Shown piece after piece: positions 40,885-50,028 of a stretch of 64,000 bases of DNA. The DNA lies in NCBI GenBank assembly GCA_003313425.1, contig NHZP01000007.1, forward strand, positions 372,001 through 436,000, written 5' to 3'. The notes under the pieces were generated by a model. It searched no databases. It saw only the letters and a list, made by a program, of their open reading frames with translations, and was not told the origin of the DNA. Position 1 is the first letter of the stretch; each line of letters begins with the position of its first letter. The position numbers and the translations under genes are program-made. The stretch comes from Pseudopyrenochaeta lycopersici (lineage: Eukaryota; Ascomycota; Dothideomycetes; Pleosporales; Pseudopyrenochaetaceae).

Positions 40885-42054
40885 CTATTCATCATGGGCG
40901 AATCCTAAGATAAACTGATACGTAAGCAAGCTAGCCAAAATTAACTCACGAAACAAAAGATCTGTTCCACATCCATATCGAAACGTAACCACTGATGTCT
41001 TCTTCAATGCAAACTTGTCCTGCACATGCACAATCGGCTCAAAGCACTCATCCTGCATCTTCCCTGTCTTGCTTCCTGGTTGCGGCCACTCGCGTTTGAC
41101 CTCGCACAGCTCTGTTTCCCATGTACTTTTGCCTTCCTTCCACACAAAGTTTCGCCCACCCCAAGTCAGGCGTCGTGGCTCCCACTTTACATGTTTTGTG
41201 CGGTCCGGCTTGTCGACGATTGGGAATGGCGAAGACGCGAAATGGGTCAGTTGCCGGCCGACACGGCCGTCATACTTGGTACCAGTGCTTCTCACTCCTG
41301 CAATGAGAGTTTCTACACAAGGCGAAGTAAACTCGGTGGCCCGCGATAGGTAGGCTTGCGGGGTCTGATAGCGGCGCTGCCTGAGAGCTTGAAGAACGTA
41401 GAGGGTTTGGCGCTCGCTCGAGTCTTTGACTTTGAAATAATACCAGCGACCTGACATGAATACGTTCTCCGAGCTCATATACACGTGAAATTGTATCTGA
41501 GGGTGGGTCTTATCAAGGCTCGGTGTATAGAATGGAATTGAGCGCGTGCCGTCCTCATTCAACGTGAATATGTGTTGGATTTCAGGTGTAATCAAGTCCG
41601 GATTGGCCTTTACAGCGCTTAGAAATGATGCGATGACTTGCTTTGAGTTTATTACGGTCCCCTTTGGCGCGCCGGCCTGCGCTTTGTCGTACCGCAGCTT
41701 CAAGCTCTTGGACAGTAAAATCTCGTCCAGACTTAGGCATGGCCGTCCGTTGATTGGGGTAGCCAGACTCTCCTGTGCGCTGATGGAGGAAGGGAGAATA
41801 ACATCGAGTCCTTCCTTGTGGCCGCTTATAATTGGTTGCAAAAGAGCTCGCCGTGTACTGTGGAACTTGACCTGCTTGCGTGCAATTCGTTTTCTCTCGC
41901 GGTCAAGGAATTTGCCATCGTCTGCTAGTTTGTTCAATGCATTTACAGCTTTCCCGTGCTGGTCAAAGGCTTCTTGGAACCTTGAATAGTGCTCGGCTTC
42001 GAAAGCCAGACGGCACAATTCAGCTACTTGCGCCGTGGTTTGGGTTGCGACCAT
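40885..42054 (-). CDS. Uncharacterised fungal protein with an MIT-like N-terminal helical region
   Basis: A single exon of 389 residues from the ATG at 42054. Residues 1-75 (VAELCRLAFEAEHYSRFQEA, then FDQHGKAVNALNKLADDG and RERKRIARKQVKFHSTRRAL) have the length and heptad look of an MIT domain, which binds ESCRT-III tails; this is resemblance only. A middle region of about 100 residues is followed by a beta-rich part (IQFHVYMSSENVFMSGRWYY, then RRLTWGGRNFVWKEG and VVTFRYGCGTDLLFRELIL). The C-terminus is hydrophobic (LILASLLTYQFILGFAHDE). I do not recognise a named family. Confidence 0.65.
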   Translation of the reverse strand: MVATQTTAQVAELCRLAFEAEHYSRFQEAFDQHGKAVNALNKLADDGKFLDRERKRIARKQVKFHSTRRALLQPIISGHKEGLDVILPSSISAQESLATPINGRPCLSLDEILLSKSLKLRYDKAQAGAPKGTVINSKQVIASFLSAVKANPDLITPEIQHIFTLNEDGTRSIPFYTPSLDKTHPQIQFHVYMSSENVFMSGRWYYFKVKDSSERQTLYVLQALRQRRYQTPQAYLSRATEFTSPCVETLIAGVRSTGTKYDGRVGRQLTHFASSPFPIVDKPDRTKHVKWEPRRLTWGGRNFVWKEGKSTWETELCEVKREWPQPGSKTGKMQDECFEPIVHVQDKFALKKTSVVTFRYGCGTDLLFRELILASLLTYQFILGFAHDE

Positions 42055-44148
42055 TGGTGTATTGATCCAGTCAGAGTTCAGGAGATACGAAGTGCAAATT
42101 CAATAGGAGAAATTGTGCTAATAAGTATTCTCTCAATTTTCTTCGTGATTGGCAAGGATAGATGTTTATCTATGGCTTGTTTTGCATAATCTATTAATAC
42201 TACTCCGTTCTCCACCGTGGCGGCGCTTAGAGTATGGCACAGTTGAGCAGCTTATGAAGAGGCTCATATTTCGCAAAACACTGGGGGATTACTTACCGCT
42301 CATTGGTAGATTTTTTCCTCGCACCGAGTCACCTACTACGCCTTGTAAATGGCCCCCAGCATGTTAATTCTCGAGAAAGTATCCCCCTAACGACGGATTC
42401 TCCAACATTTGCGGGCTCAAGGTGCAGTAGGGAAAATGCGTGCGTGAGACGTAGCAAAACCGTGGCTTGAATATTAAGAATTTCATCTGCAAAGGGATTA
42501 AGCTGGAACTGAACATGAACAACGTACAGTTAATTAGGTGTTCCAGTAAGCTTTCAGGTTGTGAGGCTGTGGGCACCGTTCGCGCCCGTCATAGGATACA
42601 TCGCACATCAGCTTTCCAAATAACACCCCGAGTTACTCGTTATCGAAGATTTAGACTACGATGCCTAAAATTCCATCCCAGAGGCTTATCACTTAGCTAA
42701 GCATCAGGCAATAGGGTCAGAATGGCTGTCGGTGAATCCACCATGCGGTTGTTCTTAGCGGCCATGGGCTCTTCCAGTACGAAATCTAGGCCAAAGGAAT
42801 AGATAAACGAGCCGATGAAAGCGTTTTGCGTAAATTGCAGGAAAGCTGTAGTTTAGCGGGTCAGCCTTGTGCGGCGCTTGACCGGTCGACAACCCCAGGC
42901 ATCTCCAGGACACAATCGCGGATGTACGAGCCAACTATTCGAGTTAACGGCCTTTAACGTTGTGTGAAGCGCAGGAGTATGAAGTTTGACCTTCCTTATA
43001 AACGCATTAGCTCACTACTAAGGAAGGTGCAAAGCGCATGTGAGATTATTCGTAGATATTCTTGTTCTGATATCGGTAACACGTCCAGTGGTCCTCCAGG
43101 CAGACATTTCCAAGGGAAACCATCCTATAATCAGCAATAAGAAGCAAGCAATTTACCTGCAGAGCTCGGTCTGTGACGCTTATTTTGGCCCCCAGAATCG
43201 AAAACCCCGAGGCACGATACAACGGAATCGCCGAACGGTCGGCGTTTTCCCCAGCACGAACGACGATCCGCAGTCGCAAGTGTGGCACAGCCGAAGCTGC
43301 TTATTGCTCACTCAGAATAGCGTCTAGTCAGATAGCGCTGCCTCACAAGTGTGCTACGATTGGTGGATGTAGTGGGGGTGGTCAGCGTTCAGCAGGCCAT
43401 GCGGGAGATCGCTTCCTCGCGTGGTCTGACGTTACAGATGAAGAGCCACAGGTTAAATTCCAAGCAACGATTATTGGAGAAATGATCTACCACACATCAT
43501 GAACGCGGATTGTTGATGCATTTGTACGCAATTTCAGTCTTACTTCTGGTCTCAGGCCTCACTCGGACTTTGACGGCCGAGCCAACTGTTCGATCCGTGC
43601 TCCATGGACGCCACTACTTGAGGCAAAGCTGAGGCTCAAATCTGTGGGCTCTGCCTCACTGTCTGCAGACTTGGAGGCTTACTTTACTATTGCATATGTA
43701 CACTGCGAGCTGGTATTTTGGACCCCAACGTCCCTCACTAACCCGATTAGTCCCTCAGGCGTCCCAAGTTATGCTAATCGTAAGTTCATGGCTTGCAGCA
43801 GAGCCCGTTCTCCTACTGCTGCAGGGCTGAGCTCGATTCGGAGAATTCGCGATTTCTATCTGGAGATTTGATCATGAACTTGCAAAGCCTCATGGAAGTT
43901 CGCCATTCCGTGCTTTGTGACACACCAGCTCGGGTTTGGAAGCAAATCATCGGTCTTTCTGTCACTCGTCTGAGAATGGTGAAGGCAATCATGCGCATAT
44001 ATATCGGGTCCTGTAGGTGTCCTCACGGTCGTTCATCATACAAAGACATTGGTCGAAGATTGACTACAACCTTACCAGTCAGCTTTTCCGATTTCACATT
44101 GATATTTACGCTTTCTTTTCACAAGAACTCCTCACAAATCACATTACG
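42055..44148. other. Long intergenic region between divergent genes
   Basis: 2.1 kb between two divergent starts. I scanned both strands for splice-linked exons and known motifs and found none. It must hold both promoters. Confidence 0.5.
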
Positions 44149-44850
44149 ATGGGCTCCTCAAAGTCAACAAGTCCGCTCTCCGAAGAGCAACTCCAAGCCC
44201 TCTACCGCTCGACCGTCCGCCAGAGCACCCGCTCAGGTCTTGGAGTGGTCATTTCCACGGGGCTCGCAGGCGGCGGCCTGCTCTACATGGCAGGCCCAGC
44301 TGGAGTCGCAGCATATGGCTTGAACAAGTCAGCGAAAGCGCGCGATCAACTCGAGGAGATCATGAAGAAACACGGTTTCCGAGCACGAAAGCGTGACAAG
44401 CTCTCTGGCCTGCTCCTCGGTTCTGCAGAGAAGCTTACCTTGTCGTTCCTGCTACTTGGCCATGACGAGATCATGTACCTGGGTGAGCATCACGACTTGG
44501 ATCCAAGCGTTGTGCAGGCTCATGCAGAATGGCTCACAGCCGGTGGTGATGGGCTCGTCATCAACGATGAAGGCCAGATCCAACCCGATCACGGAGTTGT
44601 CGGCGATGGGAATGCCATATACAACACGTTGGTTGACGGCATCAAGGCGGACTTCGGCGTTACGGGAGGGATACCTGAAACGGCACTACAGGTTGAAGGC
44701 AATGTGCTGGCGGGCGCTGCGGCGGCGGGGATTGAATATGCGTCGAATAGGGTGGGACATGTAGGACGGGTAGCGAGGGTGGAGAGTGAGATGCCGGGTG
44801 CGTTTGAGGGGAAGGAGGGCAAGAAGAAGCGGGAAGATTTGGGCGTGTAA
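44149..44850 (+). CDS. Uncharacterised small protein with N-terminal hydrophobic segments
   Basis: A single exon of 233 residues. The ATG at 44149 is preferred because it directly precedes a typical fungal soluble N-terminus (MGSSKSTSPLSEEQLQALYR). A longer open frame upstream reads through AT-rich, unlikely coding sequence. Residues ~30-60 are hydrophobic and Gly-rich (GLGVVISTGLAGGGLLYMAG, PAGVAAYGLN) and could form one or two membrane helices. The rest includes GLVINDEGQIQPDHGVVGDG and a Lys-rich C-terminus. I do not recognise the family. Confidence 0.62.
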   Translation: MGSSKSTSPLSEEQLQALYRSTVRQSTRSGLGVVISTGLAGGGLLYMAGPAGVAAYGLNKSAKARDQLEEIMKKHGFRARKRDKLSGLLLGSAEKLTLSFLLLGHDEIMYLGEHHDLDPSVVQAHAEWLTAGGDGLVINDEGQIQPDHGVVGDGNAIYNTLVDGIKADFGVTGGIPETALQVEGNVLAGAAAAGIEYASNRVGHVGRVARVESEMPGAFEGKEGKKKREDLGV

Positions 44851-45216
44851 GGATTGTTGGTAGCTAGGATTTGGTGTGTCTTTTCAATATACATGTCAAG
44901 TGTTTGATAGTTTAGCATAGGATCGGAGTTCCGGTAATTTTTAGACATAGAATTTCATCGTTCTTGCATATTCTGTCTTGATTCTTAGCAAAGTGTGGTG
45001 CCTTTTCCACCTGGTGTTCCAAAGTTGTGGGCCTGTCCGCAACCGCCTCTGGTACTGCTGTTCTCGACATGCTTGGACTTCTCGACTCGGTCTGGGTGTT
45101 TCCACAACATTAAATGCTGTTGGTCGCATAATTGAGCGGTCAATTGACCTGTTCATAAATTTGGGTCCTTTCACAGAACGCGGCGTAAATATGTTTAGTA
45201 TATTATCGTCATATAC
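44851..45216. other. Intergenic between convergent genes
   Basis: 366 bp, 3' ends of the 233-aa gene and elongin C. Nothing else seen. Confidence 0.55.
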
Positions 45217-45740
45217 TCAGACTGTTTTCATTAGCAGATCACACTTTTGATGGAGTAGTCACACCTACCATCGAGGTAGTCCGCAGCAATCAGCAATTCC
45301 AAGCAGAGCTCAGGCGGTATGTCCATGTCCGAGATGTCTTTGCTCTCGGCATACTTCTGGTTGTAATAGAGATATTCGCAGACTTTTTCTAAAACGACTC
45401 CACTGCTTCTAGTCAGTCCTATACTTGTTTTTTTCATCCTTCCAACATTCACACCATACGGAACGGTCTTGGAAGGATGGCACGGAGAGGATGGCAAGCG
45501 TACTTGATTGTGGGTAAATCGACGCGATTTTGCGTGGTTTCTCGAAAGCCAGCTATCGCATCGTGTTAGCTACTACCTATATAGAAGGAAGATGCATGTA
45601 TAATTAAGGTGCGTCTTACACATCGGGTCCAGGGCTTTCTTGATTGTCCCCGCAATGCACGCTGCTGACCGTAAAAGTTTGAATTCGTAACCGTCATTCG
45701 AGACCAGAGTAACGTATTGCGAGGTCTTGTCGTCTGCCAT
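45217..45740 (-). CDS. elc1: Elongin C (Skp1/BTB fold)
   Basis: Four exons from phase and splice signals: 45740-45620, 45552-45504, 45408-45269 and a last exon of 5 nt, 45221-45217. The product is 104 residues. The N-terminus QYVTLVSNDGYEFKLLRSAA is the elongin C BTB strand. The hallmark C-terminal part is SSGVVLEKVCEYLYYNQKYA then ELCLELLIAADYLD. Elongin C pairs with elongin A-type F-box-like proteins in a cullin-3 E3 ligase that degrades stalled RNA polymerase II. The last exon supplies only one residue (completing Val) and the stop; its acceptor follows a GCTAATG branch-like site. Without this splice the frame reads through to a 13-residue unlike tail. Elongin C proteins normally end directly after 'LD-x', which favours the splice. 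Confidence 0.82.
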
Positions 45741-46052
45741 GGTCCTGGTGTATGAGGAGTGGGGCTAAAAGGACCAGAAGACAGAAGATAGCACGGTGCA
45801 AGATGCGATATGTTGGTATTGGATATGGCGAGATCGCGGGGAAGATGCGGCATCGCGTTGTCACGTTCTTTCGCGTCGAGGCACAAGTGCTTAGTCACCT
45901 GTCTCGCTCCTTCGAAGCCCCGTATGCCGAGCTACAAGCTCTCCTGTCTGCAATATGTGTGAAATCTCATCTGTATAAAGCTTTTTGCCATTTGCATAGC
46001 GTAGATCTCTTTTGAAACGCTTCAATAAAATTTTGCTGTTTTCATCGCCAAT
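45741..46052. promoter_or_regulatory. Divergent promoter region, elongin C / DUF423 gene
   Basis: 312 bp between two divergent starts. A TATAAA-like string (TGTATAAAGC near 45973) is on the DUF423 side. No other site identified. Confidence 0.45.
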
Positions 46053-46481
46053 ATGCCATTGCCTTTCTGGACTATCGGTACTCTCTATGGCGCTTCAAGC
46101 GTCATGCTTGGAGCTTTCGGCGCTCATGGCCTTAAGAAGAGAATAGCAGATCCAGCGAGGCTCACGAATTGGGGAACTGCAGCGCAGTACCAGGTAAGAT
46201 ATCCCAACTGGTTCCTGGCAATCATGTGCTGATACCTCATATAGCTCGTCCACTCTGCTGTCCTCACCTTCGCCTCCGTCGTTGCGCCTCAAAATACAAT
46301 TGCCATGGGCCTATTCACAGCAGGGATGACCATGTTCTCGGGATCGATATATCTCCTTGTACTAGACCCGCAGCGATTCAAGTTCCTTGGGCCAGTGACA
46401 CCACTTGGAGGATTGTGTCTGATCGGTGGCTGGGTAGCCCTCGCCGTTACAAAGAGGCCAGTAGTCCCGAAGTTTAAATAG
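46053..46481 (+). CDS. DUF423 family small membrane protein
   Basis: Exons 46053-46193 and 46245-46481 are joined in phase 0 over a 51-bp intron (GTAAGA...TATAG), giving 125 residues. The N-terminus IGTLYGASSVMLGAFGAHGL and the segments WGTAAQYQLVHSAVLTFASV, FSGSIYLLVLD and TPLGGLCLIGGW match the DUF423 (YwdK-like) family, with four predicted transmembrane helices. The molecular function of the family is not known. The length fits the family. Confidence 0.85.
46194..46244 (+). other. Intron in the DUF423 gene
   Basis: 51 bp, GTAAGA donor and CATATAG acceptor. The join gives AAQYQ-LVHSAVL, the conserved centre of the family. Confidence 0.85.
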
Positions 46482-46946
46482 ACGATGAAAAAGATTTGGA
46501 GATAGTGTAAGCTATATGTAAAACTAGGCAGGTGAAGCGTGTGATGCAAGGCTATGGTGTTGTAGAGAGCTTGCTTCACAGGCTCGCTGGAACGGGCGAG
46601 TCGGTGTTTGCCCAATACCGATCCAAGATCTCCACTCATCAACCTCTTCTGAATTCTCAGTCCCTAGCTGAGTCGATACAATCCTAAGAATTCGTAAGTC
46701 TTGAAAGACGACTTCAATTGTAAGCCCCGGGCTGTCGCTGCTTCTCGAAACGGCAGGTGGGAACGTAAGCTCGAGTCATCGCGCGTCCAGTTGTGCATCT
46801 CTTCTCTATTGAGCATATCCCAACTCTTCCACTGATATTGTCTGTCTGACTCATCGGATCAATATTTTACAACCCGCCGATCCAAGTTTCTCTTTATAGC
46901 CCTCGCTTGTCTTTCTTGTACATCTTCCTCCAACGCTCAGATTTCA
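46482..46946. other. Intergenic, promoter of the first GNAT gene
   Basis: A 465-bp spacer between genes on the same strand. Nothing recognised. Confidence 0.55.
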
Positions 46947-47642
46947 ATGCCTCTTCAGCTTTCCCCAATAACTCCCGAAGATGCGCTGTCCTGGATTCGT
47001 GTCCGCGCAGCCGCCTACCACGGCCCTACATACGATGTTCTACACTCAGGACCGATCAGTGAATCTTCAATCCGCGGCGTAGCTGAAGACAAGAAACGAG
47101 ACCTCTCAAAGCCAAACATGTGGCACTGGAAGATTATTGACACAGACCTAGACATGAGCGCAAATGAGACACAAGACATTGGCGGAAGAATCATCGCAAT
47201 AGCTGTTTGGAGTATGCACAATGTGAAGAATGAGGGCGCCGATGAAGCGTCGTCTATTCCTGCGGAAAAGGCTGACGATGGTCCTGGATTCCTCCCTCCA
47301 GAACTACGTCTCGACGCTCTGGGGTCACTGTTTGGTCCCTTTCGTGCTGCGCAGCAAGAGATCATGGGAAGTTCAGAGCCGTATTTTATGCTGAATAGCT
47401 TTGCAACACATCCGGATCATCAAGGACGTGGAGCCGGAACACTACTCTTGGACTGGGGTCTCAAGAAAGCCGACAGTGAGGGGCTGGTAACCTACCTTGA
47501 TGGAACATCAACTGCACGTCAAATGTATGAGAAGAGAGGGTTCAAGGTTGTGAGAGCTACAGAGTGGGATAGAGAACCATGGGGAGGTCAGGGCAAGGAT
47601 TGGCATGGGCACATGGTACGGCAACCAAGACGCGGAGATTGA
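46947..47642 (+). CDS. GNAT-family N-acetyltransferase (231 aa)
   Basis: A single exon. The GNAT acetyl-CoA site is clear: FATHPDHQGRGAGTLLLDWG (strand 4, the Q/RxxGxG/A loop and helix 3), followed by TYLDGTSTARQMYEKRGFKV. The architecture (an N-terminal 'ITPEDALSWIRVRAAAYHGP' helix and a PYFMLNSF strand before the binding loop) is common in fungal GNATs of unknown substrate. It is a soluble cytosolic protein by sequence. The substrate cannot be inferred. Confidence 0.8.
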   Translation: MPLQLSPITPEDALSWIRVRAAAYHGPTYDVLHSGPISESSIRGVAEDKKRDLSKPNMWHWKIIDTDLDMSANETQDIGGRIIAIAVWSMHNVKNEGADEASSIPAEKADDGPGFLPPELRLDALGSLFGPFRAAQQEIMGSSEPYFMLNSFATHPDHQGRGAGTLLLDWGLKKADSEGLVTYLDGTSTARQMYEKRGFKVVRATEWDREPWGGQGKDWHGHMVRQPRRGD

Positions 47643-48150
47643 AAGTTTCTGCGATCTGCACAGTTTTTGTTGCATTCTGTATGAGCAGTCAATTTGAGCA
47701 TATTTAGACTGTGGTCTGAGCAGGTGAAGTTCGGATATGTCCTTGGTTCCAGTCTATCTACCGCTTGAACTTCGAAAGCGATGCGGAATACCGTGAACAA
47801 CAGAAAGTCTACGTAGTATTTGGCCATTTTGGTTTATGTGGTACCCATGTATGTCATCACACAACATGTAAAAGATTCCGTTTACCATTGCTGTACCAAA
47901 AGTTGTGGTAAAAGTGACTTGGATATTCCAAGGTTCCTGGGACTGGTCCATTAAAAACGGTGACCCACAGCCTGCCCCGCCAACCTAGTGCCACCAACTG
48001 CCATCCACTTCCGGGTCCGCTCCGACCTTTTGGTACGCGGTGCGGTGCATTACATCCTTTGCCTTCTTTAACTTCTCCCAGAACACTTGAAACTAATAGT
48101 CTGTGTGCTTGCTTAACGACCTTCCTTTTACCAAGGCATCGCAACCCATA
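47643..48150. other. Intergenic
   Basis: A 508-bp spacer between genes on the same strand. Nothing recognised. Confidence 0.55.
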
Positions 48151-48570
48151 ATGTCAGCGGACGCCCTGCCCATCTCCGCTGCCCGCTTCGCCAGCGCCCT
48201 CACCGACCTGCCTATATCTTCTCTCTACGCCAAACATGCCGAACTGACAAACCAAATAACCCACCTCGAATCAAGCAACAAGCAACTCGAAGACTTTGCC
48301 CGCGAAAACGATGATCGCGACTGCTATGAAGCGTTGTTGGAGAATCGGCAGGTGATGAAGAGGTTCGAGGAAAGGAAGGAGTTAATTAAGAAGGAGGTAC
48401 AAGAGGTCAGGAGCTTGCCATGGAGGCCTATGGGTGAGGAGGAAAAGGTTGCAGATGTAAGCAATGGTACAAACGGCACGGGCAGTGCAGGAAATGGAAT
48501 GCCGCAGCGGCAGGAGCAGAGGAACGGTGCAGGAGCGGAAGGAGCGGATGAGGAGGGTGTTTTCCTTTGA
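48151..48570 (+). CDS. Small coiled-coil protein, unknown function
   Basis: A single exon of 139 residues; the ATG at 48151 follows 'CCATA' and starts MSADALPISAARFASAL. Residues ~25-90 form a coiled coil (LYAKHAELTNQITHLESSNK, then CYEALLENRQVMKRFEERKE). The C-terminus is Gly/Asn/Glu-rich and disordered and ends EEGVFL. I do not recognise the family; a small subunit of a larger complex is plausible from its size and coiled coil but not shown. Confidence 0.65.
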   Translation: MSADALPISAARFASALTDLPISSLYAKHAELTNQITHLESSNKQLEDFARENDDRDCYEALLENRQVMKRFEERKELIKKEVQEVRSLPWRPMGEEEKVADVSNGTNGTGSAGNGMPQRQEQRNGAGAEGADEEGVFL

Positions 48571-49283
48571 GGAGATAATAAGGAACCATGCGACACATAC
48601 CACGTAGAGCGAGAGTCCGGGTTTTAATCGTGGAATGAACATGATACAATCCCGAACGCCTATTCACGTTGGACGACACATCCTCTGAGACTATCATCGG
48701 GTACGTACGAAGACATTCACACATATTCATAGGCTCACGTAACCTCAGTATTCGATTTGGCTCAATTTGATGTCGAAGAGCGCGATGGCAGAGAGCTTGC
48801 ATATCGCAGTGAGTAGACTTCATGCCTTGAATAACGAACAATACGGGAAGATGCTCGAGCTCCGTGTCCATACTCAACGGAATTGCTTGGAGATCAAACG
48901 GATTTAAATGGACCTTGACAAGAACCATTCAGAAATGCCGTCAAAGGCAAATATCCTTATCCATAATGCCTGTCTCTCCTCTCATCTTTAGTTTGATACG
49001 ACACTACATTGAGCCATCCTCTTGAACCACAGGAGTATCATACAACTTGCAATAAAACCATCGCCTACATTTTCATATGAATATTTTAATGCAACTTTGA
49101 TTCACAGCCACTCGGCTCAAGGTATGACTCATACCTGACATATCGTACAGTCGTCTTCCCTGGAGAATGTATGTAAGAAGACGACACCAGGCGGACAGGC
49201 TCACTTTAGTTCGTACCCGAATCAATCGATACCTTTAGAACGCAACCTGGAAAACGTTTTTATTCACTATATCATAATCAATT
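48571..49283. other. Intergenic, promoter of the second GNAT gene
   Basis: A 713-bp spacer. A minus-strand frame overlapping the coiled-coil gene extends into it but has no recognisable content. Confidence 0.55.
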
Positions 49284-49961
49284 ATGTCGGCAATTGTACC
49301 CGTCGCAAGCAAGGTTAAGACCATGATCCGCCCTGCAAACCTCATGGACCTTTCCTTGTTATCCAAGATCGAACACGCATCCGACCAATTGCTCCTTACG
49401 TGCAACATGTCACTAATCGCCGACTTGCCAGCAAACCCACCACAAGTATATCGACCATTCGTTGAAAAGGGGCATGTATGGGTTGCGAATCTTCCGCGTG
49501 TAGTCAATCACAACGACCTGAATGAGGGCTTAGCATTCACCAACAATATGTCAGAACAGCAATCTGCAGCTGAGCCGATCGCTTTTATATCTATAAAGAT
49601 CTTTGAGAATAGAGTTGAAGGGGGTCAAGAAAGTGGAGAAGACCGTAAGAGTATATTCATAAACCAATTGTCTGTCGATCCGAAGTATGGGAGGAAAGGG
49701 CTTGGTAAGAGCTTGATAGAACATGTCGAGTCGTGGGCAATAGCGGAGGGTTTCAAGGTATTCGACTTGACAACTTTTTCCGACGTCCCGTTCAATAGAC
49801 CGTACTACGAGCGGTTGGGATATCGTGTGCTCGCTCCTGACGAGCTGGAACACCCTAGCGCACGAGATCTATGGCAAACACTTGAGGACGAGAGAAAAGA
49901 TGTCATACTCGGGAAATGGGAGAGAGTAGGCATGAGGAAGTATTTACAACAGTCTGACTAG
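49284..49961 (+). CDS. GNAT-family N-acetyltransferase (225 aa)
   Basis: A single exon. The N-terminus MIRPANLMDLSLLSKIEHAS is the first GNAT strand and helix. The acetyl-CoA site is INQLSVDPKYGRKGLGKSLI, followed by DLTTFSDVPFNRPYYERLGY. It belongs to the subgroup of fungal and bacterial GNATs acting on small molecules; the substrate is unknown. Its sequence differs enough from the GNAT gene 1.6 kb upstream that a local duplication is not supported. Its stop lies 67 bp from the convergent oxidase gene. Confidence 0.8.
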   Translation: MSAIVPVASKVKTMIRPANLMDLSLLSKIEHASDQLLLTCNMSLIADLPANPPQVYRPFVEKGHVWVANLPRVVNHNDLNEGLAFTNNMSEQQSAAEPIAFISIKIFENRVEGGQESGEDRKSIFINQLSVDPKYGRKGLGKSLIEHVESWAIAEGFKVFDLTTFSDVPFNRPYYERLGYRVLAPDELEHPSARDLWQTLEDERKDVILGKWERVGMRKYLQQSD

Positions 49962-50028
49962 CTTCGGGGGTATAAATGCAAATCTCATTTCACCATTACA
50001 AAATATATCCTAAGCTATCCAAACCATC

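Noticed and set aside
43793..44323. Longer plus-strand frames around the start of the 233-aa gene
   Set aside because: One is out of frame with the clear coding sequence. The other extends upstream through AT-rich sequence without a plausible N-terminus.
48428..48928. 166-codon minus-strand frame over the coiled-coil gene
   Set aside because: It overlaps a better plus-strand gene and its sequence shows no protein-like pattern.
46947..49961. The two GNAT genes as a tandem duplication
   Set aside because: Their acetyl-CoA motifs and flanks differ and they are separated by an unrelated gene. Shared family only.
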